Assembly (NCBI GenBank): GCA_017465025.1
Contig: JAFTXM010000134.1
Coordinates: forward strand, 1 to 43,031
Source: Oscillospiraceae bacterium
GTDB taxonomy: Bacteria > Bacillota > Clostridia > Oscillospirales > Oscillospiraceae
DNA: 43,031 nucleotides
Direction: 5' to 3'
The position numbers were made by a program, and so were the translations under genes. Under the pieces are notes generated by a model. That model made no database searches and was not told the DNA's origin. It saw nothing but the letters and a program-made list of their open reading frames with translations. Positions 34,098-41,467 of the stretch are shown here, in pieces. Each line of letters begins with the position of its first letter. Position 1 is the first letter of the stretch.

Positions 34098-34573
34098 GTT
34101 TCTTCCCTACCTCTCCCGGCTTGGGTACAAAGTCTTTTTATCGCCGTAAAAATCAAAATGGCAGTCAGCACACCTGCGCAGTCCAGCAGCACATCCGTAA
34201 ACTGCATTGAGCGTCCCGGCACATAGTGCTGGTGTATCTCGTCGCTTATCGCATATACAGCGCCGAACATGAAAGCAGAGAGCTGCGCCGGGGCTTTGCT
34301 TATAGTATATCCGAGCTTTCCGCCCTGTAAAAACATCATAAGGGAACTGAGCCCCAACGCAAAATACAGGCAGAAATGAGCAAGCTTTCTTATCGGCATA
34401 CCAAAACGCTCCATAAGCTCTTGCGCGCGGAGCAAGGAAAGTATCTCATACAAAATACCGTCGCTGAGCTTCTGCGAGGCATTGGCATCCTGCGCTGAAA
34501 AAAGAAAGATCAAAAGCATTATAAAAGCAGTGCTAAGGACATATGCGCCAAATTTCAGCCGCATTTTTGACAA
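34094..34573 (-). CDS. VanZ-like membrane protein
   Basis: The product of 159 residues has about four membrane helices and the VanZ-family pattern: IFLFSAQDANASQKLSDGI, PIRKLAHFCLYFALG, and AVYAISDEIHQHYVPGRSMQFTDVLLDCAGVL. The start is uncertain: ATGs at 34633 and 34606 lie in the promoter, and ATG 34564 is far from a binding site. TTG 34573 follows GGGGAG by 8 nt and I prefer it. VanZ itself confers low-level teicoplanin resistance; relatives have varied unknown roles. It heads the operon and overlaps the ATPase start by 4 nt. Confidence 0.8.
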   Translation of the reverse strand: MSKMRLKFGAYVLSTAFIMLLIFLFSAQDANASQKLSDGILYEILSLLRAQELMERFGMPIRKLAHFCLYFALGLSSLMMFLQGGKLGYTISKAPAQLSAFMFGAVYAISDEIHQHYVPGRSMQFTDVLLDCAGVLTAILIFTAIKRLCTQAGRGREET

Positions 34574-34600
34574 TTCAAGCTCTCCCCATGCAATAATGGA

Positions 34601-34629
34601 TTTCATTATACACTCAAATATGCTATAAT
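34601..34629 (+). promoter_or_regulatory. Promoter of the SpoU methyltransferase gene
   Basis: Extended TGC-TATAAT (-10 at 34624-34629) with TTTCAT at 34601-34606, 17-nt spacing. It faces and overlaps the divergent VanZ operon promoter. Confidence 0.5.
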
Positions 34630-34633
34630 TCAA
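34605..34633 (-). promoter_or_regulatory. Promoter of the VanZ-ATPase operon
   Basis: On the minus strand, TTGAAT (34628-34633), 17 nt and TATAAT (34605-34610). The -35 shares bases with the plus-strand -10 of the methyltransferase gene, so the two promoters likely compete. Confidence 0.6.
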
Positions 34634-34672
34634 GCATTGCAGAGCAAGGCGTGATTATAAGGAAGTTATGAC

Positions 34673-35491
34673 ATGGCTGAAATTATTGAGATAAAAGATA
34701 TTTCTTCACCGGAGCTTGACGTATACGCAAGGCTCACTCAGGCGCAGCTGAAAAACAAACAGCAGCGGGGAAAGGGGCTTTTCATAGCGGAGGGCACAAA
34801 GGTAATAGAGATCGCACTGAAAAGCGGGCTGGAACCGGTTTCCCTGCTTGTTGAGAGGCGGCACATTGAGGGCAAGGCAAAGTACATCATTGACTCATGC
34901 CCCAATATTCCGGTATATACGGCAGCCCAGGATATACTCAGCCGCCTTACCGGATTTGAGCTTACCCGTGGTGTACTCTGCGCCATGCAGCGCCCGGAAG
35001 AAAAAAAACCGGAGGATATCTTGGCCTGTGCAAAGCGTGTGGCGGTGCTTGAGAACATAGTGGACGCTTCAAATCTTGGGGCGATTTTCCGCTCCGCCGC
35101 CGCCCTGGGAATTGACGGGATAATCCTCTCTCCCTCCTGCTGTGATCCTCTCTACAGGAAAGCCGTAAGAACCAGCATGGGCACAGTTTTCCAGATCCCC
35201 TGGTTTCGGTTTTCCGGACAGTGGCCTGTGGAAAACCTGGAACACCTGAAATCGCAGGGCTTTAAATGCGCCGCTCTGGCTCTCAACAAAAATGCTATGA
35301 GTATTGACGCGCCTGAACTGACAAAGCTTGAAAGGCTGGCTTTGGTTTTGGGCACCGAGGGCAGCGGACTTTTGGAAAAAACTATCAAAGCCTGCGACTA
35401 CAGCGTTTACATTCCTATGAGCGCAGGTGTGGACTCCCTGAATGTGGCCGCCGCAGCTTCCATTGCCTTCTGGCAGCTCAGATACAAATAA
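34673..35491 (+). CDS. TrmH/SpoU-family RNA 2'-O-methyltransferase
   Basis: The 272-residue protein has an N-terminal substrate-binding domain (RGKGLFIAEGTKVIEIAL) and a C-terminal SPOUT knot: motif 1 NLGAIFRSAAALGIDGI, motif 2 LVLGTEGSGL, motif 3 IPMSAGVDSLNVAAAASI. It methylates a ribose in rRNA or tRNA using S-adenosylmethionine. The exact target cannot be set by sequence alone. AAGGA lies upstream of ATG 34673. It is a single-gene unit ended by the hairpin at 35495-35517. Confidence 0.9.
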   Translation: MAEIIEIKDISSPELDVYARLTQAQLKNKQQRGKGLFIAEGTKVIEIALKSGLEPVSLLVERRHIEGKAKYIIDSCPNIPVYTAAQDILSRLTGFELTRGVLCAMQRPEEKKPEDILACAKRVAVLENIVDASNLGAIFRSAAALGIDGIILSPSCCDPLYRKAVRTSMGTVFQIPWFRFSGQWPVENLEHLKSQGFKCAALALNKNAMSIDAPELTKLERLALVLGTEGSGLLEKTIKACDYSVYIPMSAGVDSLNVAAAASIAFWQLRYK

Positions 35492-35494
35492 AAA

Positions 35495-35517
35495 TGCCGC
35501 ACCTGACCGGTGCGGCA
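35495..35517 (+). terminator. Terminator of the SpoU methyltransferase gene
   Basis: A 9-bp GC-rich stem (35495-35503 with 35509-35517) has a 5-nt loop directly after the stop codon. The T-run is weak. Confidence 0.55.
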
Positions 35518-35660
35518 CGATCTTTATAAAGCCCCAACGTATTTATGATAACATTTCTTTGTGAGATATGTCAATATATCTTTCGTTTTAAAGGTCAATG
35601 TGTTGCTATTTTCGTCCTTTTGCACTAATGCGTTTGTTTTATTTCATGCAATTTAGCGTA

Positions 35661-35689
35661 TTGAATTATTGTATTCCGTGTGTTACATT
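35661..35689 (+). promoter_or_regulatory. Promoter of a probable non-coding RNA
   Basis: TTGAAT (35661-35666), 17 nt, and TACATT (35684-35689) preceded by TGT, giving an extended -10. No gene lies downstream on this strand. Confidence 0.5.
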
Positions 35690-35695
35690 ATAGCC

Positions 35696-35988
35696 AGAAA
35701 GGGTGATACCGATGTACAGGTAAGCTTAAGGCTCAGGATGAAGGCCTTGAGTCACTACCGGGGATCTTCAACTGAATAAACTTCCGATTAATATATAGCT
35801 TCTGATGATGAGACGAAGAATTTGATGATATGATCATAATGAGACGGAAGCATTGCAGGCAGTTTGAAGGTCAGGCCGGAATCGAACGAAAGAGAGGTAA
35901 CCATTGATGTTAGATAATAAGAATTCAGAGAAATAACCCTTGGCTGTCGCCGTCGTCAGATGCTCAGTCAAGGGTTGTTTCTTTTTTT
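35696..35988 (+). ncRNA. Probable stand-alone structured RNA (about 290 nt)
   Basis: This 563-nt gap between genes has no convincing ORF but contains a promoter, several nested complementary segments and a strong intrinsic terminator on the plus strand. CTTAAGGC pairs with GCCTTGAG near 35725-35750. CTTCAACTG near 35766 pairs with CAGTTTGAAG near 35860. CTTCCG near 35782 pairs with CGGAAG near 35845, nested inside, and CCGG near 35759 with CCGG near 35875 outside. AAGGGT near the 5' end can also pair with ACCCTT of the terminator stem. I could not match it with certainty to 6S, SRP, tmRNA or RNase P RNA. The rest of the gap (35518-35660) shows nothing notable. Confidence 0.6.
35935..35988 (+). 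terminator. Terminator of the probable non-coding RNA
   Basis: A 12-bp stem (35935-35946 with 35965-35976, one G-U pair) has an 18-nt loop and is followed by GTTTCTTTTTTT. It is a strong intrinsic terminator on the plus strand. Confidence 0.8.
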
Positions 35989-36015
35989 GCCCATTTTATA
36001 TTGCCGACATGAAAT

Positions 36016-36047
36016 AATGCCCACAGTCATACGTGACCGCAGGCATT
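36016..36047. terminator. Weak bidirectional hairpin
   Basis: AATGCC (36016-36021) and GGCATT (36042-36047) enclose a smaller GTCA/TGAC stem. On the plus strand six T residues follow; on the minus strand it lies just past the channel gene stop. Confidence 0.4.
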
Positions 36048-36054
36048 TTTTATT

Positions 36055-37269
36055 TTATATCTCGATAATCTCTGCATGGGGAACTCTCTCCTGGGTATAC
36101 ATGATGAGCTTGTCCCCCTCCATAAGTCTGAGGCGCCCTTTGGGGATAATGGTCTGATTGCCGCGTTTAACCATAAGGATGACCGTCTGCCTTGAGATAT
36201 CCAGCTCCCTTATTGAAAGGCCGTTCCATGGATTATGGCGAAGGAGCTCCACTTCCTTAAGCTCTATATGCTTGTCATCCTTGACGGCCTCGGCAGCAAG
36301 TATAACCGTATCGCCGGCAGAAAGCAAAGTATCGCCTCGTGGTACGATATTCTCCTTGCCTCGGCGTATCATCGCCACAAGAACACCGTGGGGCAGCTGC
36401 AAATCCATGACAGTCTTGCCCGCCCACTTATCTTCCGACTCAAGCTTCAGCTTTATAAACTGAATGTCGTCCTCGCTTGCATACTCGCTCAAGCGCTTTA
36501 TTCTGGAATACTGCTCAACAAAGCCCGCAGAAATTATACCTGTTGGTATTGCAACAATACCCACACCAAGAAAACTGATAAGTATGCCAAAAATCTGGCC
36601 GAGAGTAGTGACGGGATAAATATCTCCATATCCGACGGTGAGAAGGGTCGAAACCGACCACCATATGCCGGAAAAAGCATTTTTGAACACATCCGGCTGG
36701 GCTTCATGCTCAAGGCTGTACATACAAAGACTTGAGGCAAACATCAACACAAAAATTATAAAGACAGAGCTCATAAGCTGCTGCTTCTTGCTGGATATTA
36801 CCTGCGTTATTACATTCAGGGAATCATAATATGCGTTGATCTGAAAGAGCCTGAATATGCGGATTACGCGGAACATTCTGAAAAACGTAGCCCCGCTGGG
36901 GAAGAAAAACGGAAGGTAGTAGGGCAGAAAGCTTAAAAGGTCAATAATTCCTGTGAAGGAAAACACATAGCCCAGCACCGCATTCTTCTCAACTCTGGCG
37001 CGCTTGGAATAGTTTGCGGTCCATATTCTCAAAGCATAGTCCACAGCAAAAAACGCCACGGTCACCGCCTCTGCCGCAAGAAGAAGCTTACTGAAATGCT
37101 CTTCCATGTAGTCAAAGGTATATAGCACCGTTGCCGTCAGGTTTATAAGAAGCATGAGAGTGCTGAAAATATCATAGCCGCGGCTTATTCTGTCCCCGGC
37201 TGAACCGACCTCTATTATTTCAGATATACGTCTGCGTCTTTCAGCCCAATTTTCTTCTGCCTTGTTCAT
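36055..37269 (-). CDS. Voltage-gated-type potassium channel with C-terminal RCK_C domains
   Basis: The 404-residue protein has six membrane helices like Kv channels. The S4-like helix has spaced arginines (RMFRVIRIFRLFQ), and the selectivity filter is TLLTVGYGDIYPVT. The C-terminal 150 residues hold two TrkA_C-type domains (each with the pattern VxLMVKRGNxxIIPKGRxRLxEGDxLI), probably binding a ligand or ion. It conducts potassium across the cytoplasmic membrane. ATG 37269 follows GGAGG by 6 nt and is preferred over an upstream ATG in the leader. It has its own promoter. Confidence 0.9.
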   Translation of the reverse strand: MNKAEENWAERRRRISEIIEVGSAGDRISRGYDIFSTLMLLINLTATVLYTFDYMEEHFSKLLLAAEAVTVAFFAVDYALRIWTANYSKRARVEKNAVLGYVFSFTGIIDLLSFLPYYLPFFFPSGATFFRMFRVIRIFRLFQINAYYDSLNVITQVISSKKQQLMSSVFIIFVLMFASSLCMYSLEHEAQPDVFKNAFSGIWWSVSTLLTVGYGDIYPVTTLGQIFGILISFLGVGIVAIPTGIISAGFVEQYSRIKRLSEYASEDDIQFIKLKLESEDKWAGKTVMDLQLPHGVLVAMIRRGKENIVPRGDTLLSAGDTVILAAEAVKDDKHIELKEVELLRHNPWNGLSIRELDISRQTVILMVKRGNQTIIPKGRLRLMEGDKLIMYTQERVPHAEIIEI

Positions 37270-37316
37270 GATTTCCTCCAGTGATGAGAGCAAAGTGAAT
37301 AAACACACTGTTGCAT

Positions 37317-37345
37317 ATTATATCATCGAAAGAGATAATTTCCAA
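37317..37345 (-). promoter_or_regulatory. Promoter of the potassium channel gene
   Basis: On the minus strand, TTGGAA (37340-37345), 17 nt, and TATAAT (37317-37322). The leader is about 40 nt. Confidence 0.65.
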
Positions 37346-37353
37346 GCATTAAA

Positions 37354-37389
37354 AAAATCGGAGTTCCTTTCTGAAAGAACTCCGATTTT
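37354..37389 (-). terminator. Terminator of the NSS transporter gene
   Basis: A 13-bp stem (37354-37366 with 37377-37389) is followed on the minus strand by seven T residues. It ends the transporter transcript just before the channel promoter. Confidence 0.85.
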
Positions 37390-37408
37390 ATAAAGTTATA
37401 GGAATGTA

Positions 37409-38740
37409 TTACCAGGCAAAGGTCACAAGTCCGTAGATGTAAAGGAACACGACTACGACCGGTACAAAATACTTGAACAGAGGCTTCATCCAGGGCTTTA
37501 CCTTCAGGCCATCGCCTGCGTTGGCTTCGGCAATGAAATTGTCCCAGCCCCAGCCAAAGCGGGTGCAGCAGAACAATGCTATCACCAAAGAGCCAAGAGG
37601 CAGCAGGTTGTAGCTGACGATGAAATCCCAGAAGTCAAGCCATGCAGAGCCTTCCGCAAAGGGCTGGAAGGTGAACACGCTGTAGCCGAGAGCTGTTGTG
37701 AGAGCAACGAGGAAGATACCCACACCGCAGACAATGCAGCCCTTGGGACGGTTCCAGCCGGTCATCTCGCGGACACAGGCCAGAATATTCTCAAAAACAG
37801 CAAGCTCTGTGGAGAATGCAGCAAAGACCATGAACAGGAAGAAGAAGCTGCCCCAGAGACGTCCGCCCTGCATATTCACGAAAACAGTTGCCATCGTATC
37901 AAACAGAAGGCCGGGGCCTGCACCCACTTCCAGATTATAGCTGAAGCAGGCGGGGAAAATGATAAGGCCGGCAGTGATTGCCACAAAGGAGTCCAGCAGG
38001 ATTATATTGATGGACTCGCCCATGAGCGAGCGCTCCTTGCCAAGGTAGCTGCCGAATATGGCCATGGAGCCGATACCAAGAGACAAGGTAAAGAACGCCT
38101 GATTCATCGCTGCCACAACGGTAGTTCCGCTTATCTTGGAAAGGTCAGGCAACAGGTAGAACCTCAGGCCCTCAGCCGCACCGGAGAGGGTCATACTGCG
38201 GATAGCCAGCACCAGCATAAGTCCGAAAAGTGCCACCATCATATACTTGGTGACCCGCTCAAGACCGCCCTGCAGGTTGAAGCTGAGCACGAAAAAGCCC
38301 ATCACGACCGCAATGGCAAGGAAAAGAACGTTTACGCCGGGATTGGTGATCATGCTGACAAAGCCGAGGTCTGCATAGTTTCCGGTGATAAAACGATAGA
38401 AGTAATAAATCATCCAGCCGGTGACCACGGAGTAAAAGGCCATAAGGCACACATTGCCCAAAAGGGCAAGATATCCTATGGGACCCCACTTCTGTCCGGG
38501 CTTCTGGAGCTTTTTATACATTCCAACGGGGCTTGCCTGCGCAGCACGGCCTATGGAGAACTCCATTACCATAACAGGCAGACCAAGCAGCAGCAGGCAC
38601 AGCACATAGATAAGCACAAATCCACCGCCGCCATTCTGTCCGGTAAGCCAGGGGAACTTCCACACATTGCCGCAGCCTATGGCACAGCCGGCACTGAGCA
38701 GAATGAAGCCCAAACGACTTCCAAGTCTTTCTCTTTCCAT
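37409..38740 (-). CDS. Neurotransmitter:sodium symporter (NSS/SNF family)
   Basis: The 443-residue transporter has about 11-12 helices in the LeuT fold. The TM1 sodium and substrate site reads GCAIGCGNVWKFPWLTGQNGGGGF, and the helix-6/7 region is NQAFFTLSLGIGSMAIFGSYL. Such carriers couple sodium influx to uptake of an amino acid. The bacterial 11-helix branch often imports tyrosine or tryptophan, but the substrate is not settled here. ATG 38740 follows GGAGG by 5 nt; an ORF start at 38770 lacks a binding site. It stands alone, with a promoter at 38792-38820. Confidence 0.9.
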   Translation of the reverse strand: MERERLGSRLGFILLSAGCAIGCGNVWKFPWLTGQNGGGGFVLIYVLCLLLLGLPVMVMEFSIGRAAQASPVGMYKKLQKPGQKWGPIGYLALLGNVCLMAFYSVVTGWMIYYFYRFITGNYADLGFVSMITNPGVNVLFLAIAVVMGFFVLSFNLQGGLERVTKYMMVALFGLMLVLAIRSMTLSGAAEGLRFYLLPDLSKISGTTVVAAMNQAFFTLSLGIGSMAIFGSYLGKERSLMGESINIILLDSFVAITAGLIIFPACFSYNLEVGAGPGLLFDTMATVFVNMQGGRLWGSFFFLFMVFAAFSTELAVFENILACVREMTGWNRPKGCIVCGVGIFLVALTTALGYSVFTFQPFAEGSAWLDFWDFIVSYNLLPLGSLVIALFCCTRFGWGWDNFIAEANAGDGLKVKPWMKPLFKYFVPVVVVFLYIYGLVTFAW

Positions 38741-38791
38741 ATTATCCTCCCAATTTGTTTTTAACTCCAACGATTTAACGTGCTAATTTGC

Positions 38792-38820
38792 ATTATATAG
38801 TACGGGTGTAAAAAAGTCGA
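38792..38820 (-). promoter_or_regulatory. Promoter of the NSS transporter gene
   Basis: On the minus strand, TATAAT (38792-38797) with TCGACT (38815-38820) 17 nt upstream, matching the -35 consensus at four of six positions. Confidence 0.5.
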
Positions 38821-38960
38821 TAAGACAAATTGCTCAAAAACGGCTATATTTTTTGTGTATATTGTAAAAATCATTGGAGTAGAGCAAAAAGCTCGGAGGC
38901 ACATTAGCCTTCGGCGTTTGCAAGAGGCCGCTGGTTCAATATCAGCTGCCACAAAAGAAA

Positions 38961-38991
38961 AAAGCTCGCAGGGCTATGCCCTTCGAGCTTT
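38961..38991 (-). terminator. First of three tandem hairpins, terminator on the minus strand
   Basis: A 14-bp stem with one mismatch (38961-38974 with 38978-38991) is followed on the minus strand by six T residues. It could end the transcript of the 39196-43031 cluster. Just upstream on the plus strand (about 38931-38947) is a segment with a T-arm-like fold (5-bp stem, loop TTCAATA), possibly a tRNA remnant. Confidence 0.6.
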
Positions 38992-38995
38992 AGTC

Positions 38996-39074
38996 TGTCA
39001 AAAAAGGTTATACAGCAGCTCCTGTTTCTGGTAAAATGGAAGAAACGGGGGCTGCTGTATAACCTTTTTTGACA
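38996..39074. repeat. 79-bp near-perfect palindrome
   Basis: The outer 24-bp arms (38996-39019 and 39051-39074) are exact inverted copies. The next 10 bp (39020-39029 with 39041-39050) also pair, with two T-G positions, leaving an 11-nt loop. As plus-strand RNA it makes a 34-bp stem in which the two differences are G-U pairs; as minus-strand RNA they would be A-C mismatches. It begins TGTCAA and ends TTGACA, like the IS3 end at 115-133, so two abutting transposon ends or a MITE are possible. Confidence 0.7.
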
Positions 39075-39079
39075 CGCTG

Positions 39080-39116
39080 AAATCTCTCTTGTCTGCTGAG
39101 ACAAGAGAGATTTTTT
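39080..39116 (+). terminator. Third tandem hairpin, terminator on the plus strand
   Basis: A perfect 15-bp stem (39080-39094 with 39099-39113) has a 4-nt loop; T residues continue to 39116. It is a strong intrinsic terminator on the plus strand, where no gene precedes it. The remainder of the gene-free stretch (38821-38950 and 39117-39195) shows no ORF and no clear promoter. Confidence 0.65.
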
Positions 39117-39195
39117 ATATAGTTTTCGTAATTAAATATGTGTGGGTATCGTTCCACCAATTTTTCCGCACGTGCGAGTCGATATTCAAAAATAT

Positions 39196-40263
39196 CTAGG
39201 TAATTTCTTCAAAATAATGTTCATACAGTTTCTCAGCCCTGCTTCGAACCGCAGCTTCAAATTCCAGATAAGCGTGTAATAGCCTGCTGCCTTTATCAGT
39301 CAGAACGCTTCCGGAACCGGAGGCTCCGCCTTTATTACGGTGCACCAGAGTAAAGTCCAGTTCAGACTCTGCCTGATTGAGCATATTCCATGCACTTGAA
39401 TATGATATCTGCATCCTGCTGCATGCTTCTCTGACGGATTGAGTTTCGTCTATAAGGTATAACAGGCTGATGAGCTTCTTGTCTACTATCTGTCTCCCAC
39501 AGTGAATGCTCAGGTCCAGCGAAATACCGGTTATCATTGCATTGTGTGCTTTATAACGTTCAGTCATGTTCTGTGCGTCGCTTGCTGTCAGCAGTATGCC
39601 GTCATCATCCACAGGTAGGTGTAGCACATCAAGCATTGGATTTGTCTGCTCCAGAGCCTTCCTTGCCCCAACTGCCGAGAATAATAGCGGCTTTCCGGCT
39701 CTCTCTTTGCAGAAAGGCACTATCAGCTCTCTCTCGTGGGAAAGCATCCTGTTCAGAGTGTCCGGGGAGAGCAAGGGGCGGTCCGTATCAATGAGAAATA
39801 TGCGCCGGCATTTTTTGCTGAGATATTCAAGTCCCACTCGGGCTGAAGCTTCCCTGCTTATATGGCTTTTGCTGCGGAGAAACATCACACCGTACTGAGA
39901 AAGCTGCTTTTCAAGGGGCTTATCATCCGGCTTGGTGACCACAACTATCATGTCCGTTCCCGCTTTGCGGAAAACTGACACCATTCTCTCAATTACAGAG
40001 AGTTTACCGGCGGGAAGCATGGCTTTGTCCCCAAGCCCTGCACTTACAATTACTGCACCTGTGTTGATTGCGGTCACCTCCCCAAATACAAAGAGAGCTT
40101 CATAAGAAGCTCTCCCTGAGAATACATGTTCATGGAACAGCTCCGAGCGTCTGGCAACAGACTCGTCCGTTTCTTTGAACACATTATATTGTCTTAAATC
40201 ACGTCCCGCAAGTGCGCCAAATGAATTCCGCACGAAACCGCACGAAATTAAACAAAGCCGCAC
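39196..40263 (-). CDS. MobA-like NTP transferase with ModE-type helix-turn-helix (DVU_1551 family-like)
   Basis: Three parts are visible. Residues 1-65 form an N-terminal extension I do not recognise. Residues 66 to about 250 are a MobA/MocA-like nucleotidyltransferase (TGAVIVSAGLGDKAMLPAGK, FLIDTDRPLLSPDTL, PFCKERAGKPLLFSA). Residues about 258-345 form a ModE/LysR-like winged helix (LLYLIDETQSVREACSRMQI, SYSSAWNMLNQAE, GGASGSGSVLTDKGSRLL). The annotated start is GTG 40263, 7 nt after the ligase stop, with a poor binding site. A perfect GGGGAGGTGA lies at 40074-40083, 5 nt before an ATC codon (40066-40068) that begins exactly where the nucleotidyltransferase family starts, so real initiation may be there. 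It closes the cluster. Confidence 0.75.
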   Translation of the reverse strand: MRLCLISCGFVRNSFGALAGRDLRQYNVFKETDESVARRSELFHEHVFSGRASYEALFVFGEVTAINTGAVIVSAGLGDKAMLPAGKLSVIERMVSVFRKAGTDMIVVVTKPDDKPLEKQLSQYGVMFLRSKSHISREASARVGLEYLSKKCRRIFLIDTDRPLLSPDTLNRMLSHERELIVPFCKERAGKPLLFSAVGARKALEQTNPMLDVLHLPVDDDGILLTASDAQNMTERYKAHNAMITGISLDLSIHCGRQIVDKKLISLLYLIDETQSVREACSRMQISYSSAWNMLNQAESELDFTLVHRNKGGASGSGSVLTDKGSRLLHAYLEFEAAVRSRAEKLYEHYFEEIT

Positions 40264-40270
40264 ATAGTAC

Positions 40271-41467
40271 TCAGCGCAGGATACAGCGTTTGCCGGGGTA
40301 CATCGGTTTGTCTGAATAATCGAAAGCTCTCAGGCTGAGCTGAATCTTTGCCTGAGGATACAGCTCTTTTATTATCGTCTCCAGCGCTTTCTGATCCGGC
40401 TGAGCCAGACAGCTTAGTTCAAGCCTGAGCTCACGGTCATAGGCAACCCGGTAATCGACAATCCCGTCCACGGGGAAAATTGCGCTGTCCAGTTTCTCTA
40501 TGGACAATTTTCCCTCTTCCCTTGTCACCCGGTCAATGCGCTTTGTGACGCCGCCGCAGGGGCAGGGCGGCAGAATACGGGTATAGTCTCCGGTGCGATA
40601 GCGGATAAGAGGCATAGCCTCAAGACCGATGGTGGTGATTACAAGCTCTCCGAATTCGCCCTCCGGCAGAACTTTGCCGTTCTCATCGACGATTTCGGCG
40701 ATAATATGATTTTCCCGAAGATGCATACCCTCAAAGGCCGGACAGGTGACAGCCCCGCCAAGGCCACATTCCCGGCTGCCGTAGTGGGGATAGAGCTTTG
40801 AACCGAGGGCTTTTTCCAGCTCACGCATAAGCCCATCCGGACAGGCATCACCGGACACTAAAGCCCGTTTTATGGGGAAACTGTCGCCGTACACCCGGCA
40901 CAGCCCCAGCAGTACCGCAGGGAATCCGATATAGGTGTCCGGCTGAGTCTTATTTACAAGCGCGCAAAGCTCTGCCCAGCTTTGACCAAAACCAGCTTTT
41001 ACAGGAATAGCCCCCAGCCGCTCTACGGCTTTTGCAATCAAGTCTCCCAATCCAAAGGGGCCTGAGAACGGAAAGGCTATCAGGCACTTTTCACCGGCAG
41101 AGAGCATTTCGGATATACCGGCGGCAAAAAAGCCCACGGTGTGCTCTGTGTCTTTTTCGGTGTAGAATACACGTTTTGCAGGGCCGGTGGTGCCGGAGGT
41201 GGCCCCGGATATTACCCGGCTGACCTCAGACTGGGAGGAAAGCAGATAATGACCGGGTTTATCCGCAAGCATCTGCGCTGTGGTAAAAGGCAGGGCTTCA
41301 AGCTCTTTCAGGCTGCCGACAGACTCCGGGTAAGCTCTGCCGCTGTCATGCAGGCGCTTGAGTGTCTCATTCAGCCGCCTGAGCTGCAAAGCATCCAAGG
41401 CCTCCCGTGTAAGCTGCGGGAGGCCTTCAATTTCCTGTATCCAGTCTTCAAGCCTTGTTTTTCTCAT
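40271..41467 (-). CDS. AMP-dependent CoA ligase, PaaK-like (DVU_1553 family-like)
   Basis: The 398-residue enzyme matches the adenylate-forming phenylacetate-CoA-ligase branch. The phosphate loop is ATSGTTGPAKRVFYTEKD, the A5-like motif is LYPHYGSRECGLGG, and the adenylation motif LIRYRTGDYTRI is followed by a Cys-containing segment (PPCPCGG). It probably activates a carboxylate with ATP; whether CoA is the acceptor is not shown. It is shorter than classic PaaK (about 430). Its ATG overlaps the radical SAM stop by 4 nt (ATGA). Confidence 0.8.
   Translation of the reverse strand: MRKTRLEDWIQEIEGLPQLTREALDALQLRRLNETLKRLHDSGRAYPESVGSLKELEALPFTTAQMLADKPGHYLLSSQSEVSRVISGATSGTTGPAKRVFYTEKDTEHTVGFFAAGISEMLSAGEKCLIAFPFSGPFGLGDLIAKAVERLGAIPVKAGFGQSWAELCALVNKTQPDTYIGFPAVLLGLCRVYGDSFPIKRALVSGDACPDGLMRELEKALGSKLYPHYGSRECGLGGAVTCPAFEGMHLRENHIIAEIVDENGKVLPEGEFGELVITTIGLEAMPLIRYRTGDYTRILPPCPCGGVTKRIDRVTREEGKLSIEKLDSAIFPVDGIVDYRVAYDRELRLELSCLAQPDQKALETIIKELYPQAKIQLSLRAFDYSDKPMYPGKRCILR

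Noticed and set aside
38881..38960. Complete tRNA gene
   Set aside because: Only a T-arm-like fold is present; no acceptor or D-arm partner is found.
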